Positions 37,167 to 49,288 of a DNA stretch of 64,000 nucleotides are shown piece after piece. The notes beneath the pieces are model-generated. The model was given only the letters and a program-made list of their open reading frames with translations. It ran no database searches and was not told the origin of the DNA. Both the position numbers and the translations under genes were made by a program. Origin of the DNA: Todiramphus chloris collaris (lineage: Eukaryota > Chordata > Aves > Coraciiformes > Alcedinidae); the NCBI GenBank assembly GCA_025345505.1, contig JANVCC010000152.1:629318-693317 (forward strand), read 5' to 3'. Numbering within the stretch: position 1 is the stretch's first letter; every line of letters starts with the position of its first letter.

Positions 37167-37632
37167 TGTGGTGGGTTGACCCTGGCACAGCACCAGGTAC
37201 CCACCAAGCCCTTCTATCACTTCCCCCAACCCCCTTCAGCATGGCACGCAGGGAGAGAATAAGACACAAAGAGCCGTGGGTTATGATAGATAAGATGTTA
37301 TTCTCTACTTCCCATCCACAGGCGATGTCAGGCCGAGTCCAGGAAGCAGGGCTCCAGGAACACGTAGCAGCCACTTGGAGGACAAAGCCTAATGCCCCCC
37401 CATCCTCCTCCTGCCCTCTCCCTTTATAGTTGAGCTGACGTCATATGGTATGGAATGTCCCACTGGTCAGCTCAGGTTGGTTGTATCCCCTCCCCCATCC
37501 TGCCCCCCCCAGCCTCTGGTGCTGTGTGAGCACTGGCAGTCATAACACGGGTGTGTTATCAACACCCTCCAGCTCCCAGTGCTGCAGCATGAGGGATGGA
37601 TGGGGAAAAGCAGCTCAGCCAGACACACTACA
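37167..37632 (-). mobile_element. Solo ERV-type LTR, 466 bp, minus orientation
   Basis: The plus strand starts tgtggtgggttgaccctgg and ends gacacactaca, giving TG...CA ends. Read on the minus strand: U3 with TGACCAGTGGGACATTCC, CATATGACGTCAGCTC, CTATAAAG, and then a segment with GTCCTCCAAGTGGC and GGAGCCCTGCTTCCTGGAC that resembles the corresponding part of LTR B. Its terminus is nearly the same as the ends at 4441, 18446 and 20178. No exact target duplication is seen (left cctat, right tttgt). No viral genes adjoin it. Confidence 0.85.
37422..37443 (-). promoter_or_regulatory. LTR promoter: perfect CRE palindrome and TATA box
   Basis: TGACGTCA at 37436-37443 is the full palindromic cAMP response element bound by CREB/ATF proteins. 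Seven to eight bases downstream (minus strand) is CTATAAAG (37422-37429), a good TATA box. The arrangement is that of a retroviral U3 core promoter. Activity is not known. Confidence 0.65.
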
Positions 37633-40600
37633 TTTGTCCACCGTATTAATTTTGCAATCAGTATTTGCAGTGGAAAGCTCCTTCACTGGAACCTGCAGAG
37701 AGCAGGCAGTGTAATGGTTTGAACATGTTGGGTATAATCAGGTTTTTTTTGTAAAAAGAAACAGGTTCTGACTCCAGTTCTTACTCATTTCCACACTGTT
37801 TATAGCAAAACACTAGATGCAAACTATGCCTAGGCAGCAGCTTTCAAATTGGAACTGCAGAGCAAGGAAACACAGCTTGGGAAAATCCAGCAACTGGTTG
37901 TGAGGTCCACCATTATCCCCTCCCTGGGATGAACAAAAGTCAGTGCACACCAGGGCCATGAAAAGGGGAATAAACTAACCCTGCCTTTCACTGCTTCAGG
38001 CTCAGCCCCTGAGAGACAAGAGAGTTATTATTGGATGCAGGACAGGAACAGACTCTCCTGCGTCAGATGGGAGAAGCTGGCCCCCTGCAGAGCACTTGTT
38101 TCTGATCACCTCTGCTCACCTCACAGCATCCAGGTATACAAGGTCCCCAGGCCACCTTCCTGTGACCTTTATATAGTCTAGGAAGAAAAAGAGAAGACAT
38201 CTTTAGTAGGGCAAGCAGTGGAAATACTGAGCCAGGCAAAGGCTGGCTGTTGTACCTCATGGAGACATGAGCAAGAAGGGGGTCTCCTGCTACTGCAGCT
38301 CGCAAGTCAGGGGTGTGCAGCACTGCCTGGGAGGTGCCACACGGTATGCCGTAGGGCATTTGTTATGCACATGTTGTATGAAGGAGGTTGTCTTTAAAGA
38401 ATAATTATAGTGTTGGCTATGGCAGAAGGGGAGGGGCTATTACAGAAAAGAAATTGGGACCCAACCTAAAGCACCTAAAAGCCTTGTTCAGCTGGAAGAT
38501 GTCCCCCCAGTCACTCCTCAGTGCACACTGAGAAGATTTTATTTCTTGGCTCTTAATTTTTTTTACGTGCAAATAAGCTCTTTGGCCTCCCCGAGGGGTC
38601 CTCGGGGCATCCATCTACTACCTTAGCTTTCCCTACACATGATCACGAGTCTGGTGAGGTTGTCCCAGGGGTGCAAAATGACAGGCATAGTTCAGCAACC
38701 CCTCACACTGGGCATGGCATTTCTGCACACTCCAGGTTCCTGCAGCTGCAAGACACAGCAGGGTACTGATTGCACAGCAATGGTGAAATGAGCTCCTTAC
38801 CCTTGCCAGCAAAACTACCTTGTCTCTGGTGGGTAGTGACAAAAGCCAGTAACACCTGACAAGTTTAGTATCCAATGCTCACTTTTTAGGTAGCTGTTTA
38901 ATTTACAGCTTTTCAGACAAGTTTGTCTACTTCACACTGCTCTCTGTGAGTCAGGATCTCATCCTATTTGAGTCAATGAGGTATATCTACTCATATCAGA
39001 GAGTATTCATATCAGTGTAAGAGTATTCGCGTTAGAGGTCAGTGTTTCTGTCAGACAGTAGGTCTGTCTCTAATAAGTATCTGTTAGATCATTTATGACA
39101 AAATTCATGAACTGCATTTACTGGAGGAAGAGAGAGATGTAAGCCTACAGAGCTATTGGACAGGTTTCCCTCTTTATGTCCTTGATGCTGAGGGTAGGTC
39201 TACCACGTGGAGCTGCCTGAAATAACTGTGCAGCAGAGCAAATATACTCACCGCCATGAAGATCTCTGCTTCGCCTAATTAGCGCTGCTGAGAAGCAGGG
39301 CTGATTAACCTGGGCAGAGTGCCACAAAAAAAAAAAAAAAATCCAAAAAAACCCAGCTATCCTGCTTCCAGCACTTCAGTGAACTCATTAGTGCTGTCTT
39401 GGGCATCATTGCACTGAACCCAGTTTGTGAATGAAGACCTGAAGAAGGGAAGTCATCTGAAAAATGCTGCAGCTCTCTGTGGCCCCGATTAGAAGTCATC
39501 CAACAACTAGGAGGTGTGGGAGTACATCTGTCATGAATATGAGTCATAGGCTGCAGGTAAGTTTTGCAAAATGGAGGGCTTGTTCCCCCTGTCTCCCCTG
39601 GTGTAAGCTGCCAACAGAATACTCCTGAAAATTATTTGCTACAACATGTAGATCTCAGTATATGCTCCTTGTCCTTCCACATGAAGGTAAGAAAGATCTT
39701 TTGAGGTTTCCTGCATTACCAGATGAAAAAGTCTCCCTCTAATAGACCACTTCGCCTTCCTAATGATGAATTCTATCTAATAGTGATAGCTGACCTGAAA
39801 ACAGAAACAAAGAAATATCTCGTTATAGCCACTGAAGTAGCTATGGTCCCATTTCATGGAATAAATATGTAGGTGATAATAACCTTACCAAAATGAAATG
39901 AAATGGTGCTGTCACTAATTCCATTTAATGCTCTAACAACATCCAAATTAGATGCGCTTATTAGTTCATAACATTGCTGATTATAATTTTTAATCTCAGA
40001 TAAACTCTCCACAATAAGGAACTAATATAACGAGCCGGTAAGAAAACAACACACTTTGTAAATAAATATACTTAATGACAATCACGTGTATGCCATGGTA
40101 GCAAACTGTCCAATACTCTTTCCCTTCTGTGAATTCCTCCTAGTTATATGTGGTATGGTTTCATATTTCCCTAAAAATACCATGCTGTACCACTATCACT
40201 CTATTGTAAATTAATTCTAGGTGAAATGTGCTTCTTTTGACATATTGCACCATCTCTTAAAGATTGTTGAGATGTTCTGAAATTTGAGCATGCTATTATT
40301 CCAGAGTACCTCATATGGACATCATTCAGAGACGAATAAGAGGGTAAAAAAAAATCAGTCACACATGAAGATTAATTTTTGCAGTAAAACAATGCTATCA
40401 ACAAAAGTAACAGCTTTCTGTTACACTTTAATTTATATGAATTCAGTTTAATTTTGGTGGTGAAAAAAAACAATCCATGATTCCACAGAAAAGATGTTTT
40501 TGTTTTTCCCCATGTTTTTGTCTAAGAGAAAACAGTGTATTTAGGAAGAGAAAGTCACCCTTCTGTAGGAATAATCCATTGTGTGTAAAGGCAATAAATT

Positions 40601-41733
40601 ATCAGGAAGGTTAATGGTATTGACAAATGTCAATAGAAATACATCAAAATAACTTTACTGAGAGGCCTTTAGTACTCCCATCAGCAACATAAAGATAGAG
40701 ACAACAAAACACAAGCTTTGACAATAATGCTAAAACAACTAGAATTTTTCAAGGTCACAAAAGGATAGAAAACATGAAAATCACAAAATAATTAAGAGAT
40801 CATTTCCAAGGAAGAACATCTCAAACTATTCAATTTCACTACTCAAAACAGTATCTCTAGGTGATCAAAGTGTAAAAACTATATTATTCTTCTGATTTTC
40901 AGTGAGCTCAACTACCCACAATATGTCAACATCAAGTATTTTTTCATTTTCAACAGAGGCAGTCAGTTCCCCAGATAAAATGTCAAAAAGCCACCAGGAG
41001 ATCAGATCTTAGAAAAAACTGATGTTGACTGTACCTAGCTTCAGCAAGACTGAAAAATTAGATTCTTCCCTAAAACTCTGTTGGAAAGGGTTCATTCATA
41101 GCTCAGAGAAACAAAGTGAGAGGCTTATGTTGTGATGTCCTGTGCCTAGATCCCACCAGTATCTATAATTTACTTATTCAGATGACTGACAGCATTGCAC
41201 CGATAATGATCTGTGTAAGTGAGTTAAGATTTGTAGGAAGAAGTCATATCTCTTAGTAGAGCTAAGAAACTGAAAACAATAAAGCCTTCAGTCACACATA
41301 CTTGTTTCAGGTCAGTTGTTTCATGCTTCTGGTCCTGTATTTAGCTTTGTAACCTTACATTTTGGACTGAGAAAGGATTTCTGTCATTTTTTCAGACTTT
41401 TTGTTCATCTGTCCACAGACCTTGATTTCCTTCACTCTAAAATCTAAGGAACTTTGTCCTTTCCCCTAACCATATTTCTGAGCATAATGACCACTTGGTC
41501 CATCACGTCCAAATTGGATTATTGTATTTGAATCTGATGTCAAGTCACATATCCGAGCTATGTAGGAAACACATCTAATGTTTCTTGACAGATGATGTCA
41601 TGACAATGACATCAGTGACTTTAAACTCTCATAATTTCATTTTTCCTTATATCAATATCAGATAAATAAGGGAAATGCAGACCTTTGAATAACTAGATTT
41701 ATGTCCAGCTCCAGGAAATGTAGATCACAAAGT
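37633..41733. other. Unannotated sequence
   Basis: About 4.1 kb without a supported gene. 37.7-39.6 kb is richer in G and C than the flanks but shows no CpG-island-like density or known repeat. It includes an 8-bp-arm hairpin at 38589-38607 and an A16 run at 39326-39341. Confidence 0.5.
38589..38607. other. GC-rich perfect hairpin, 8-bp arms, 3-nt loop
   Basis: ccccgagg, loop ggt, then cctcgggg. A compact inverted repeat with two CpG sites in otherwise AT-rich DNA. No following T-run or gene end is visible, so no terminator role is proposed. Confidence 0.8.
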
Positions 41734-41803
41734 TAAAAAAACCAAACAAACAAACAAAAAAAAAAAAACAAAAACAAACAAACAAAAAAAAAAAAACCAA
41801 CAA
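41734..41803. repeat. A/C-rich simple repeat, (CAAA)n with A runs
   Basis: About 70 bp of CAAA units and A13 runs. It extends the minus-strand open frame of 175 codons at 41699-42226 with F/V/C residues, so only the upstream part of that frame deserves attention. Confidence 0.95.
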
Positions 41804-41962
41804 GTTGCAAACCAGGTAGGAACAGAGTATTTTTTTGTTGTTGTTGTTGTGGGAATAAAACACAAAACGTTCTGGATACAAAGACCTTCTGACGTACAAA
41901 GTGTCCAAAAGACAGTGGACAAGATAATGGAAGAAAAATTCACCAAAGACTATTAAATATAC

Positions 41963-42112
41963 TTTAAACTTAGGTTTCTGAACCACAGGTAGCTGTACAG
42001 CTTCAGGCTTCTTATCCTCTTCTAGCATTGCTTTGACCATTGTCAAATACACAGGGTGAGCAGCCAGTTTCACCTCTGATCTGACACAGCGCTGCCATCT
42101 ATATGTCTTAAA
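41963..42112 (-). CDS. Candidate internal coding exon, 50 codons, unidentified protein
   Basis: Read on the minus strand, a pyrimidine-rich acceptor (accattttctctttcag) at 42113-42129 precedes exactly 50 open codons starting TTTAAGACATATAG, followed by AAA|GTATAT as a moderate donor at 41957-41962. The translation has ordinary soluble-protein composition (contains RWQRCVRSEVKLAAHPVY and MLEEDKKPEAVQLPVV), unlike the runs of hydrophobic or low-complexity residues in most frames here. Both splice phases are 0. I cannot name a family. The frame continues into intron-like A/C-rich sequence, which would fit an exon boundary. Chance remains possible. Confidence 0.3.
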
Positions 42113-45100
42113 CTGAAAGAGAAAATGGTACAAATTCAGAATGTGACTACTTGATGGAAAGCTGCAGAGCCTCATTCTTCCTTGCAGCCTTTCCAGGTAA
42201 GAGTGATGTGAACAGCTCTCCAGCAATGTGTGGCTGTGTAACCATGTTGCTTCCTTTCACTCCAGAGGCTTTCAAGCAACCTGCATGAACAGCAAAGCAA
42301 AACAACTACAAAGTAGTTTTTAATGATAGCCATTACTTAAAATAAAAACAAAACAAACAAACAAAAACAAAAATCCTGTCAGCTATATTACCTAAAAATG
42401 GAGACAAAGAGATGAAATGTCTGTGAAATCCCCAAGCATCTCCAGTTCAGCTTAAACTCTGTGTTGATGTGCAGCAGGATAATATCCTTGAGTAGATTTT
42501 GAATTGCTCCTGACAAAGGTACATTTCTGCCAGTTGGTACTGTTATCCTTGTCTATTATTACCTTGTCTCCCTGTTCTCTCAACACAACAAATGATGTCA
42601 GTCACTTGTCTGCCTCTTTCACAACGGTTTCTGTATCTTCTTTTAGACCATGAAAAGAGGTTCTTAAACAAATTTCTGAACATTTTCTTTTTTCTTTTTT
42701 TTTGGCATAATTTTCTGCACCTTGGGGACAAGACTTTAGAAACCAAGGCACTTCCTATGTAGCAGTTTATCAGAACACAAATATTCTTCTGTGAAGCTTT
42801 TTAGTAAGGCTCAGAGCATTGTAGGGAATAAAAGAAGGAAAGAATGGAGATACATAATTTGCATTAACAGTATGGTTTTGTTCTTTGTATTTCAAACTTT
42901 TGTCTGGTTTTTGTTGTCTTTTTGTTTTGTTTTGTTTTCCATCGCTACAGGCCATAAGTACTCCAGTGAATATAGAACTGTCCCTATCTACCTGACTAGC
43001 ACCCAGCATAATGAGCCATCACCTCTGATGGTAGTTTCTGTGGATCTGTAGCACATTTTCCCACTGAAGAACTGATTATGTAAAAAGATACAATTTTGTT
43101 AACATCTATATCAATTCTAAACTCAAAATACTCCTACTTTGTGCTATCCACCTAATACACTGAAAAAAACCCCAACCTGTGTACTTTAGTCCATTTTTCC
43201 TGTGGATATGAAGATAGCTGTTTCATCTGTATTTGTGTCTTTCTCAACATCTTTGGAATCTACAGATTGATTTTAGTGCAACTTGACATCAATCTGAAAG
43301 ATAGTTAGTTTTCTATAAATTTCATTAAAATAAATGGATGGCCAGGAGTAGAGAAAGAATCCCATTCATGCCCCAGACAAAGGGAAGCTCAAGAACATAT
43401 AGGCATGTGGGTATAAGCCTTGAATTAGAACCCAGAGAAAAAAGGTTCAGGTTAAGTTCTTCTTTCACTTCTTACATCTCCCTTTCCTTGATCAGTCAAA
43501 AGATACAAATCTGAAGGACACCAGGCCTCAGTATTTCTAGTGCTTATAAAAATACTCTTCTGCCTTCTACTTACATCAGTATTGCAGAGCCCAGCACTTA
43601 GTAGCACTCAGCAATGGGAGAAAGGGATGGAATATATTTTGTTTCAGGCTTGCCTACATATATAACACTAACGCCTAAGGATGATCCACAACTGAAAGTT
43701 AACATGGACAGTCCAGTGCAGTTACTTACATCATTTACTTGTCTGTTATTTATGGAAGAGTATCTCAGTTACTCACAAACTTCTAGCTGCCTTGTAATAT
43801 GAGAGGTAAATTGATGGTGATTACAATTATGCATGAAGTTTCAACATGATGTTTACAGACTAAGTTAATGGTATTGACAAATAGCCTTTGTTCTTATAAG
43901 GAGGTGAATGCAGTAGGAGCTGCAGACACTGCCCTTTAGCAATCTCCAACTGAAGACTTTCAGTTTGCTTTACTTTCATATTTAAACTTCAGTTTTACAT
44001 ATATGAAAACTGAAAATTAAAATCCTGCAAGCCATTACTCATATGAATACTACTTATTTTTCTTTTTCGTTATCTGAATGACTTGCAGGCAATTAGTAAC
44101 CCATGCCAGAAAAAGGATTTCTATATGGCCAGACTGTGAATTATTAATTCATGAAGAGCAGCATTTACTCACATAACTAGTTATGCTGACTTCAGGAGGA
44201 CTAGTCACAGTAGTAAAAACTATGCTGCTTATGGAATTCTAAATTCCTATCCCAGGAGTATCATGTTTCTGGAAGGAGCCGTTAGTCTTCATTTTTTTCC
44301 TTGCTTTAGGCAGAAAACTGAACTGAGAGTGTAAGCTATCTTAATTAAATCTGATCTGAAGCTTTGCTTTTCTAGTTAGCTCATGCATTCTGATATGTAA
44401 GTTATACCCTAATCACTCCTCGACACAGTCTTCTGGGCGATGATATCTAAATATAACCATTAGCGCAGAAGGGGAAAAAATTAGTTCAGACTAGACAATG
44501 TAAGAGAAAGATAAACTCCAGGTGGCATGGTTATTTTTTTAAAGACAAAAAAATAAATCACTCACTGGAGGTAGCACTCATAAATTAGAATTCTATTTAT
44601 AATATGTCAGTGACATTTTCATATCTATTTATTTTCATGCTTATCAACATTTAAAAATTAGTTGAGGTTGTGTTGCTGTTACAAAGGTTAAATGAAGAGG
44701 TTATGAGTTGCACAGATGTTTATGGTTTGGGTTGATAGCTCTGGGACATCCCATTCTGGAGGCATTGTGTTCCAGTTCATTTTAGCAGTAATTAGAAGTA
44801 CCCCCGTAACGAGGTGCTCACTGCTGAAAACAACTTCATTAGTTTGGGTGATTTTATTGGTTTCCTTTAGGGTGAGGAACGAGTGTTAATAGATGTAATT
44901 TAATAGGAAAATTACTGAAGCAAGGAAGATTCCACTGAATCTTAAATGAGGCATTAGACAGACTTTCCTTTTCTAAATAATGAAATATAAGGGAAGAGCA
45001 GCACCCTTAAGAATTATCATATGAATGTATTTACTCTAGAACAGATGAGCTATTTTGTTTAAATATTTCAAACATCACTTGAAGTTGTTAGGAGCCTACA

Positions 45101-46701
45101 GAGAAAACATCTATTAGCTTAACAAATTCTGAGAGCATTTGACTTCATGCTTGAGCATTTGCACAGATTGCAACTCTGAACTGAAAGCCTGCCAGTCAGA
45201 AAGGTTGTGTTCTCTTCCAGAGAGTGAGAAGGATTTCCTTCCCCTGTCAATGTGATATTGCTCAGCACAGAGCATCTTCTTTCAGGTGCCACCAGTTCTT
45301 ACCAGGCAGACCTGCACTAGTTATGCTGGAGCTCATGCCTTTAGGAGGATGATGGATTAGCACCAAACTTGCTAGGCTGTCTGAGCTGAGCTATGTAGTC
45401 ACAATCTTGCTAAAGATTCTCTTTCTCTGGAACAGGTGGTGTTACCTGCTCTTGGTCTAGGGAACATCACCCCTGGGTGGACATGTGGTATAAATTACAG
45501 CTAACCTAATCCTTGCCGTCCAGTTCCAACTAAAAATCATTATGTTCTCAAACAGCTTATCTGGAGGCCTTCTCTGACTCCCTACCTTCCCTCCATCCTC
45601 TCAAGTCTCCCTTCTTCCACAACTTCTCAACAATCTCTGAAGGCCTCTCTGACAGGATGATGGTCTAATTAGTACAAGGTAGATAGCATGAAGGTGCTCT
45701 GTGAAGATGCTGTCGTGCCTCTGTGACCTGTTGCATATCAATCTCAGGATTCTAGCCAGAGAAAAACATCTTCCTTGATAAAGTCACAAAAGCAAACTCT
45801 TCCTCTGAAGAGATTATCCACTAGATCACAGACAAAGTCAGGGCAAATGCCCAGCAGGCAGTTGGCTGCCACAGGGCAATGGAAGCAAAACTCTCTTGGC
45901 TTAAAAAAGAGAGAAACTGCTCAGGTTTCACAACAGCTCTGCCTCCCCTTCTGCCTTCCTGCACTAGGTCCCTGGCACACCACCTTCCTTTCCTAAAGGG
46001 AAGCTATATTTCCTTTACTGTAACTGGCAGCCCCATATCTATGAAATTAAGTCACCTCTGTCAGTCTTTCTGACCAACACTTGGTTCTGGCAGGAGGATT
46101 GGAAACATCACTAGAAGAAAGGTGCTATTAAAATCTCAATCAGAGTCTAAAAAATTGGAAAGGTTTTAAAGACCACATACTTCCACATCTGAACATAAAC
46201 TGTATCAAGAGGGAAGAAAAGCAAAGTAAAGAGTAGTTTTATTTCTGAAAACAGATATTTGTGAACCACTTGATGCTTTCAAGAGCTTTCCAGTAACAGC
46301 AGATGTGACTAACTGAAATTGTCTTAAAGAATCACACTCCATATAAAATGACATGTACAAAAAATTCTTTTTAAAACAGAAGGTATAAAATAAGATGTAA
46401 ACAGAGAAGGAACTCAGATGGAAAATAGTCCCTGAGAAGAGAAGGTGAACACAAATTCAGATAAAACATTTATAGACAACTCTCAGAACTACCATATGAA
46501 GCAGTAAGAATTTGAAAAGTGTCAACACCTACAGGAACACATGAAGGGTCAAAAGCATCCTGAGACTACAGGCATTAGAAGTAATTCAAAATACAACTCA
46601 AAAAGACACCTGAGTTAGAAAGCCACAGAGCTCAACTCAGAGACTGCCGTGCTATAAACAGCCGAAGACCAGGTCTGGAAAAGGGGGATGTACTACAGTA
46701 G
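42113..46701. other. Unannotated AT-rich sequence
   Basis: No transposon recognised. Contains (AAAC)n at 42341-42373 and a T-rich patch near 42687. If the minus-strand exon candidates belong to one gene, this interval would be intron. Confidence 0.5.
46697..46701 (+). repeat. Probable target-site duplication, left copy
   Basis: agtag directly before the LTR. The right copy at 47712-47716 is agtgg, one mismatch, consistent with an old 5-bp duplication. Confidence 0.5.
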
Positions 46702-47711
46702 TGTCATGATTCAAGCTCAGCTGGTACGTAAACATCATGCAACCACTCACCCACTCCTCGCCCACAGTGGGATGGGGAGGAGAAAACGAAAGGCTCATGG
46801 GTCGAGATAAAGACAGGGAGGGATCACTCACCAATTATGGTCGTGGGCAAAACAGACTTGACTTGAGGAAAAAAAGATCAATTTAATTTGAACAATAACA
46901 ATACTAATTTACTAACCAAAATCAGAGTAAGATAATGAGAAATACAACCAAATCTTACAATCACCTTCCCCCACCCCTCCCTTCTTCCTGGGCTCAGCTT
47001 TGCTCCTGTTTTCTCCTCCTCCCCAGCAGCAATGTGTGAGAGGGAATGGGATGGGTGTTGCAGTCAGTTCATCATATGTTGTCTCCGCCAACCCTTCCTC
47101 CTCAAGGAGAGGATTCCTCACATTCTTCCCCTGCTCCAACATGGAGTCCTTCCCACAGGAAACAGTCCTCCATGATCTTCTCCACTGTGAGATCTTCCCA
47201 TGGGCTATAGTTTGTCTCAACATGCTCCAGCATAGGCTGCTCCCGGAATGACTGCCTTCTCAGGTCCATCCACCTGCTCTGGTATCGGGTCCTTCACAGG
47301 CTGCAGGTGGAAATCTGCCCCATCATTAACCTCCATGGGCTGCAGGGACACAACCTGCCTCACCATGGCCTTCACCACAGGCTGCAGTGCAATCTCTGCT
47401 CTGGCACCCGGAGCACCTCCTCCCCTTCCTTCTCCACTGACCTTGGTGTCTGCAGAATTGTTTCTCTTACATATTCTTACTCCTCTTCAGTTGCAGTTGT
47501 GCAGATTTCTCTTTCCCCTTCTAAAATATGTTATCCCAGAGGCACTCCCATCATCACTGGTGGGCTCGGCCTCAGACAGTGGTGGGTCCATCTTGGAGCT
47601 GACTGGTGTTGGCTCCACTGGACGTAGGGTAAGCTTCTAACAGCTTTTCATTGAAGTCACCCCTGTAGCCCCTCCCCCAGTACTAAAACCCCACCACACA
47701 AACCCAACACA
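46702..47711 (-). mobile_element. Full-length solo LTR, family A, 1,010 bp, minus orientation
   Basis: It starts tgtcatgattcaagctcagc and ends aaacccaacaca on the plus strand, so the minus strand runs TGTGTTGGGTTT...CATGACA with TG...CA ends. It is homologous along its length to 18446-19535 and, in opposite orientation, to 3765-4441 (shared: aaaggctcatgggtcgagat, ggataac-type TATA region at 47522-47533, tgaccttggtgtctgcag). Flanks agtag/agtgg suggest a 5-bp duplication. Antisense open frames of 106 and 130 codons (47248-47640) lie wholly inside the repeat and are not genes. No internal viral region. Confidence 0.88.
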
Positions 47712-49034
47712 AGTGGTTGCAATAGTTAACAAGTGACAGAAGATGCCCACATCATGAACAAAGAGGATGGCAACCAGTAAAACTTTACTAATTATACTTT
47801 ATTTTTTTCCCCAATAGAGTTAAATTCTTTAAAATCATGAAAGAAAAGCCAAAGCCAAGAACTAACACAACTTTGTCATGGACTAGTTAAACAGGGCAGA
47901 AAAAGAAGTTATCTTGATGGATATTATTCAAAAAGTCACTCAAGAAGACACATAAACTATACTGGAAAAATTTCCACACACAGCTTTTGCTAATATTTCT
48001 TTGTAACAGATAAAAAGCAAGTAGCATAAAACTAGAAAACAAATGAATAATAAAATATTAATACTGCTAACATTTAACATTCTCCAAAGAATGTCTGACT
48101 GTACTCATCAACTACTCTATTTATTGCAAGAAAAAGCTATCTAGTAAGTACTTTTATCATCTGGGAGTGATCCAGCCATCTGTAACCATCTTTGAAATGA
48201 AAGTCTCTTATTGTGATGATTGTACTCCAATGGTGCTGCATATGCTGACAATGTTATTAAATACCGGTATAGTTAATATCTACTGACTCCTAATTCATTA
48301 AACAAAGAGTTTCAGAGCCCTTTTTCTGTGAAAGCAGGAAGAAGAAAATCAACTCAATTTTCAACACTAAGAAATTACTTAATGAAAGAAACCCAAGAAG
48401 AGGTGTCAAAATAAGCTTAATTAAAGATTCCATAAAGAAGGTTTTTACCACCTATGAATAACACAACCAGGAAGGATGAAGCATATGAATGCTATCTTTG
48501 ATCTTATCTGAAGTCAAGGAAGTAAAACCAAATGTGTGCATTAATCTCCTCAGAAAAAACCTTCTAGTCTAGGCAGTTACAAGATAAATTCAATAATTTA
48601 TGTTCAGCATCAGAAAGGGGGAAAAAATTAGGCTTCTAATATTGAAATGCATACTATCTTGATAAGCAGAGAACAAGAATATACTAGATGGACTCCTATC
48701 CACCCAGCACAAGTGACCTTCAGAAGTACTAAAGGGCCTAAAGAGACCAGAAAAGGGGACAGCAAACAGCTGAAAGTTAAGATCTAAGAATAAAAGACAC
48801 AGCGAGGTTGACAGGTGTGCAAAAATAAGAGCTTTCACTGTCATGCTGCTCCTTGTGAGAAGGAAAAAAAATATCTCACCATCTTTTCTTTTCTCCTTCA
48901 CCTTGACTGAAGGATCTGGGCTGGGCTGCAGAGCTCTTGGAGTTACACAGAACCAACTCAAACTGTGCCTAGAAGAAGGGAGATGTCATGTGGCACCCTC
49001 AGCACTGAACAATCACAAAACCTTGTGAGCCCAC

Positions 49035-49084
49035 CTTATCCCATGCATACTTTGCACCCAGGGGCCAGGCTGTCTTGGGGATTT
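49035..49084 (-). other. Candidate small coding exon (unidentified)
   Basis: Minus-strand acceptor ctatcttttttcttccag (49085-49102) is one of the strongest in the window. It is followed by 50 bases encoding IPKTAWPLGAKYAWDK and then GATAAG|GTGGGC. Start phase fits the segment at 49289-49411 and end phase (0) fits the start of 41963-42112. Protein not recognised. Confidence 0.25.
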
Positions 49085-49288
49085 CTGGAAGAAAAAAGAT
49101 AGAGTTCCAACAAGTCCCCAGGACAGCCCAGAAAAAAACTTTCTCACTGCATGAACTTCTTAATTTCCTAAAACCAACCACTTCAGTGTCCTCCTGTATG
49201 TTTACACACCAAAAACTACAGATATATTCTTCTTTCTGAATTGACGTAGCTAGGAATTTACCATCTTCAACGGTGTATAGTTTTCCAC

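Noticed and set aside
41699-42226. Longest open frame of the window, 175 codons on the minus strand, as one gene
   Set aside because: About a third of it translates the A/C-rich simple repeat at 41734-41803 and neighbouring TTG units, which lack stops. Only the part at 41963-42112 is kept as a candidate exon.
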